Shown piece after piece: positions 61,473 to 64,000 of a DNA stretch of 64,000 nt. The notes below the pieces were generated by a model that saw only the letters and a program-made list of their open reading frames with translations, ran no database searches and had not been told where the DNA came from. How positions within the stretch are numbered: the first letter of the stretch is position 1; every line of letters begins with the position of its first letter. The position numbers were made by a program, and so were the translations under genes. Origin of the DNA: Chloroflexota bacterium (GTDB lineage Bacteria; Chloroflexota; UBA6077; FW602-bin22; JAMCWG01); the NCBI GenBank assembly GCA_023475235.1, contig JAMCWG010000116.1, forward strand, positions 29,025-93,024, written 5' to 3'.

Positions 61473-61570
61473 ACTAAACCTCCGAATTGTCTCCCTCTAG
61501 ACTAACATAGTGAGGCGTTCAGTTGAGCCGGCCCGTAGGGCCGGGTAACCCGGCCTCTACCGTGCGACGG

Positions 61571-62944
61571 CTATTCGAAGTCCAGCCCGATGCCGGACAG
61601 CATTTGCTTCGCCTGGAGATAGACCTCGTGATACGCCGGGCTCGGCCGGTGATGGGCCCAGTCGTAGACCTCGCGCACATCGCGAGCGGGCTCCGGCTTG
61701 CGGCCCTCGATCAGCTTGCCCAGCCGCTGGTAGAAGGCATCGCCATTAGACCGCGTGCCCACGCTGCGCATCACGGCATTGCAGACCTCCCACGTCCACT
61801 CCGCCTCCAGCGGCGTCTGAGCGTGGTCGACCTGGGCCCGCTGATGGCGAACGTGCATAACGCTGGCCCCGTTCAGCGGTCCCCTGGCGAAGTTGTAGGC
61901 CAGCTCCAGAAGCTGAGTGAGCGTCCCCGGGCCGGATTCCGTGTATGCACCGTTGTACAGCGGCAGCGGACAATATCGGTTGAGGGTCTGGCACAGCAGC
62001 GACGTTCCCCACGCGACATCGGGATGCGGCGACAGGTATTCGACCGAGCGACCGGACACGCGGCTGACGCTGGCCGGGCCGTAGCGGTTGCGGTAGCAGA
62101 TCCATCCGCCGACCAGCCGGCACACGCCCTCGACCACCGCGCCCTCGATGCTGCCGCAGAAGCCGCCCGCCATTCCGCTGGCCGTGCCCCGCGTGAACGA
62201 GCCGTAGTCGGTGTATACGATGGCCGCTGTCAGCATATCCTGCTCCACCTTCACGTCGGGCAGGGTCGACAGCAGGATGCCATCGGTCCGTCGCAGGCCG
62301 TAGTCGGGGTCCATCGGCGCCACCAGGACGGAGGCGCGGGTGCTGATGGGGTAGAAGGCAACGGCCATCCCCGGCCGGCCCGCCTTCCGGATGCCCTCGC
62401 GCACCCAGGCCAGTTGCCGCCGGGCGGCGTACGCCTCCATCGGCATGCCGTATATCTCTCGCCCGTCTACCACGCGAAAGTTGAAGCCTTCGATCAGGTC
62501 GGCGCTCGGTATCTGGGCCATATTCTTGACGCACAACGGCGCCATCTGTTCTGAGAAGGGGGCGTGGTGGGCCGGCACGTGGTTGAGGGCTTCCCGCTCC
62601 TCGATGTTGCGCCGCCGCATCACACGCACGTCCCGGCCCGTCCCGACAGCAAGCTCCGCCGGTGCCTCCCGCATAGCCTGGAGCACCTCCTCCCGCGTCA
62701 GTTGGATGACGCGGTTGGTGGTCAGGCAGTAGACGCCCTGCTCGGTGAGGAAATCGAGGGCCGCGTGGTAAGCGGCCTCGACCTGCCCGTCATCCTGGTT
62801 GAAGAAGCTGCCGTCGTTCGGGCATTTTATGCCATACTTCCTGGCCAGCTCCTCCATCTTGCGAAAGAGCCCCAGGTTCCAGGTCTTCTCCTCGACCTTC
62901 GGCCCCTTCTGCGACCGCTCCGCAACATCCAGCAGCGAGATCAT
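61571..62944 (-). CDS. MtmB-like protein, no pyrrolysine, copy 3
   Basis: 457 residues, first gene of the run, after GGAGG 6 nt before its ATG. DFLTEQGVYCLTTNRVIQLTREEVLQAM, AVGTGRDVRVMRRRNIEE, KAGRPGMAVAFYPISTRASV, SGPGTLTQLLELAYNFARGPLNGAS, and YDWAHHRPSPAYHEVYLQAKQMLSGIGLDF. Ala196 (codon 62357-62359, GCC) sits where MtmB has Pyl. Nearly all of the protein is shared with copy 1, so the two arose by a recent duplication. Confidence 0.72.
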   Translation of the reverse strand: MISLLDVAERSQKGPKVEEKTWNLGLFRKMEELARKYGIKCPNDGSFFNQDDGQVEAAYHAALDFLTEQGVYCLTTNRVIQLTREEVLQAMREAPAELAVGTGRDVRVMRRRNIEEREALNHVPAHHAPFSEQMAPLCVKNMAQIPSADLIEGFNFRVVDGREIYGMPMEAYAARRQLAWVREGIRKAGRPGMAVAFYPISTRASVLVAPMDPDYGLRRTDGILLSTLPDVKVEQDMLTAAIVYTDYGSFTRGTASGMAGGFCGSIEGAVVEGVCRLVGGWICYRNRYGPASVSRVSGRSVEYLSPHPDVAWGTSLLCQTLNRYCPLPLYNGAYTESGPGTLTQLLELAYNFARGPLNGASVMHVRHQRAQVDHAQTPLEAEWTWEVCNAVMRSVGTRSNGDAFYQRLGKLIEGRKPEPARDVREVYDWAHHRPSPAYHEVYLQAKQMLSGIGLDFE

Positions 62945-63294
62945 AACGCACCTCCATCTACGCCCTTTGGTGTACTAGTGGCAAGCCCGCCTCAACCGAC
63001 GAGCGATTATCGCGACGGCTGGTCTTGAATGCCGGCGACTCCCCTCCCGGCGAAGCAATCCTTCGCGCTACTCGCATCCATTCTCCGCCGGCCCTTCAGA
63101 GTCCGCCCTCCGACTTGCCTCCTATTTGACGCCCAAACGAAGCTCCGAGTCAAGAGTGGAAACGCCAGCCCGGAAAATGGCGGGCGACGCCCTTCCCGTG
63201 CACCGTGCCCAGCACCGTGTCGCCGCCAGCAGTCCGTCGTCGCCGGAAGGGTGTTCTGCTTGCCTGTCCGAACCTATCGAAGCGAGCAGTGAGC
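62945..63294. other. Region between copy-3 methyltransferase and tRNA promoter
   Basis: About 350 bp. No gene, riboswitch or clear minus-strand promoter is recognised, though the operon's promoter should lie here. Confidence 0.4.
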
Positions 63295-63324
63295 TTGACA
63301 GTTCTAGAGGCGTGCCCGTATAAT
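63295..63324 (+). promoter_or_regulatory. Promoter of the tRNA pair
   Basis: TTGACA (63295-63300), 18-nt spacer, TATAAT (63319-63324), 24 bp before tRNA-Glu. Perfect hexamers. Confidence 0.85.
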
Positions 63325-63347
63325 CAAAACTGCGGGCGCGAAAGCAT

Positions 63348-63424
63348 GGCGCATTCGTCTAGCGGCCTAGGACACCTCCCTCTCAAGGAGGAGACCATCG
63401 GTTCGAATCCGATATGCGCTACCA
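63348..63424 (+). tRNA. tRNA-Glu (anticodon CTC)
   Basis: Acceptor GGCGCAT pairs with ATGCGCT; anticodon stem CCTCC/GGAGG with loop CTCTCAA gives anticodon CTC (codon GAG). T arm ATCGG-TTCGAAT-CCGAT. Discriminator A and encoded CCA (63422-63424). First base pair is G-U. Confidence 0.92.
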
Positions 63425-63470
63425 GGGTAACGATGGGCCACCTGCACACAACGTCATCTCCGTTTGTCCA

Positions 63471-63544
63471 GCCCCTGTAGCTCAGGTGGATAGAGCAGCG
63501 GTTTCCTAAACCGCGTGTCGGCGGTTCGAGTCCGTCCAGGGGTA
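63471..63544 (+). tRNA. tRNA-Arg (anticodon CCT)
   Basis: Acceptor GCCCCTG pairs with CAGGGGT; anticodon stem GCGGT/ACCGC with loop TTCCTAA gives CCT (codon AGG). T arm GGCGG-TTCGAGT-CCGTC. The 3' end continues CCC, so CCA is not encoded, unlike its neighbour. Same transcript as tRNA-Glu, 46 bp apart. Confidence 0.92.
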
Positions 63545-63575
63545 CCCGAAAAGCATTGAAAAGTATAGAAAGGGC

Positions 63576-63620
63576 ATAGAAAGAGGGCCGGACTCGGCGA
63601 GAATCCGGCCCTCTTTCTAT
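63576..63620. terminator. Strong bidirectional terminator after tRNA-Arg
   Basis: Perfect 17-bp stem (63576-63592 with 63604-63620; arms ATAGAAAGAGGGCCGGA and its complement), 11-nt loop. The T-rich 3' arm TCTTTCTAT can serve as U-tract for the plus strand; the reverse is equally good for the minus strand. Confidence 0.85.
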
Positions 63621-63632
63621 AGTATGCTCATC

Positions 63633-63860
63633 TCATGCCCTCAAATCACCAGGTTTGCTGACCATTTTCAGAAAGCGATGGATCGCCTTGTAATTCGCCT
63701 GGGGATTTCCTTTCATCGCCTGAGCGATATAAGACAGCCTCAGAGAGCCTGCATCCAGGATGGCCTTGAGAATAGCAGCCCCTTTGCGCACTTCATCATT
63801 GCTACAAAAGACTTGATCAGCGAATTTTCGAATGTCCGAGAGTTTGAGAACCTTTGCCAC
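63633..63860 (-). pseudogene. N-terminal stub of an IS4-type transposase
   Basis: 75 residues from GTG 63858-63860, preceded by AAGGGGTATACC exactly as in the IS at 3.9-4.9 kb. VAKVLKLSDIRKFADQVF, then SNDEVRKGAAILKAILDAGSLRLSYIAQAMKGNPQANYKAIHRFLKMVSKPGDL. This contains the part deleted in the first copy. The gene stops right after, before the DDE core, at the border of the terminator. So an IS end or deletion boundary lies about 63.6 kb. Confidence 0.8.
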
Positions 63861-64000
63861 GGTATACCCCTTGCTAAGCACGTGAGCATAAGTATGGCGT
63901 TGGAATCACGAATTGATCGGCAGCATTACAGGATGGGGCTGCAAGTCCCTGCTGAAGAAGCGCCGTGCGCCAGCAACCAGTTCACCAATGTTGCCAGCGA

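Noticed and set aside
57313-62944. Possible amber-encoded pyrrolysine in the MtmB-like genes
   Set aside because: The frames run to full MtmB length with no internal TAG; the position of interest is a GCC alanine codon in the copies I checked.
62945-63294. Cobalamin riboswitch before the MtmB-like operon
   Set aside because: No B12-box-like GCCACTG element or matching structure was seen in the upstream stretch.
1-64000. CRISPR arrays or prophage genes
   Set aside because: No regularly spaced direct repeats and no capsid, terminase or integrase-type sequences were found.

Overview
The window is GC-rich (roughly 60% or more), densely coded bacterial chromosome. It probably comes from a Chloroflexota member. 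This rests on the overall gene style: a lon/Hsp20 pair, Thr/Pro-rich secreted proteins with terminal dockerin-like modules, SBBP repeats, DUF1385 beside rpmE, many GTG/TTG starts and several dispersed hairpin families. There is no rRNA or other direct taxonomic marker, so class-level placement is not attempted.

Layout. 1-5.3 kb: N-terminus of a gamma-glutamyltransferase, an ABM-fold protein, a coupled hsp20-lon pair, and a decayed IS4-family element beside the hsp20 promoter. 5.4-10 kb: RraA-like protein, DNA polymerase IV, amidohydrolase and enolase-superfamily enzyme. 10.3-15.1 kb: two secreted proteins, a subtilase and an SBBP propeller protein, that share a C-terminal dockerin-type module. 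15.1-19 kb: a small membrane protein and an MFS/ribokinase/radical-SAM operon. 19.2-27 kb: a DUF4177 protein, a fused double flavoprotein, a secreted RlpA-like protein, dCTP deaminase, two paralogous membrane proteins and MTA phosphorylase. 27-31.3 kb: a membrane-anchored protein and the conserved rpmH-rnpA-yidD-yidC-jag cluster, followed by a PfkB kinase. 31.3-38.7 kb: an HtrA/S41 protease pair, a TIM-barrel isomerase, a DHA2-type MFS exporter, DUF1385, and rpmE-rpmA-rplU. 38.7-42.6 kb: a repeat-rich non-coding stretch, an orphan peptide-type solute-binding lipoprotein and an AI-2E-family membrane protein. 42.7-53.7 kb: an alpha/beta hydrolase converging on an eight-gene surface-glycan operon (three GT4 transferases, a flippase-like protein, two O-antigen polymerase/ligase-type proteins, a UDP-glucuronate decarboxylase-like enzyme and a membrane-tethered glycosidase). 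54-63 kb: a frameshifted secreted protein, then a catabolic-looking run of IclR regulator, metallo-beta-lactamase-fold hydrolase, M20 peptidase and three MtmB-like methyltransferases. 63.3-64 kb: tRNA-Glu, tRNA-Arg, a strong terminator and the N-terminal stub of a second IS4-type transposase.

The most unusual system is the three-copy set of monomethylamine-methyltransferase (MtmB)-like genes. All three keep full MtmB length and conserved blocks. The residue aligning with the active-site pyrrolysine is encoded as alanine, and no amber codon interrupts the genes. They sit with a peptidase, an MBL hydrolase and an IclR regulator, with no corrinoid protein or pyl genes in view. This suggests a cluster using a pyrrolysine-free MtmB fold on an unknown methylated or amide-type substrate.

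Other points of interest are the fused reductase/NDH-2-like flavoprotein, an S41 protease lacking the usual catalytic lysine, a 68-bp copy of the rraA leader 34 kb away, and recent sequence homogenisation between neighbouring paralogues. All calls come from reading the sequence. Family assignments rest on remembered motifs, not on searches.
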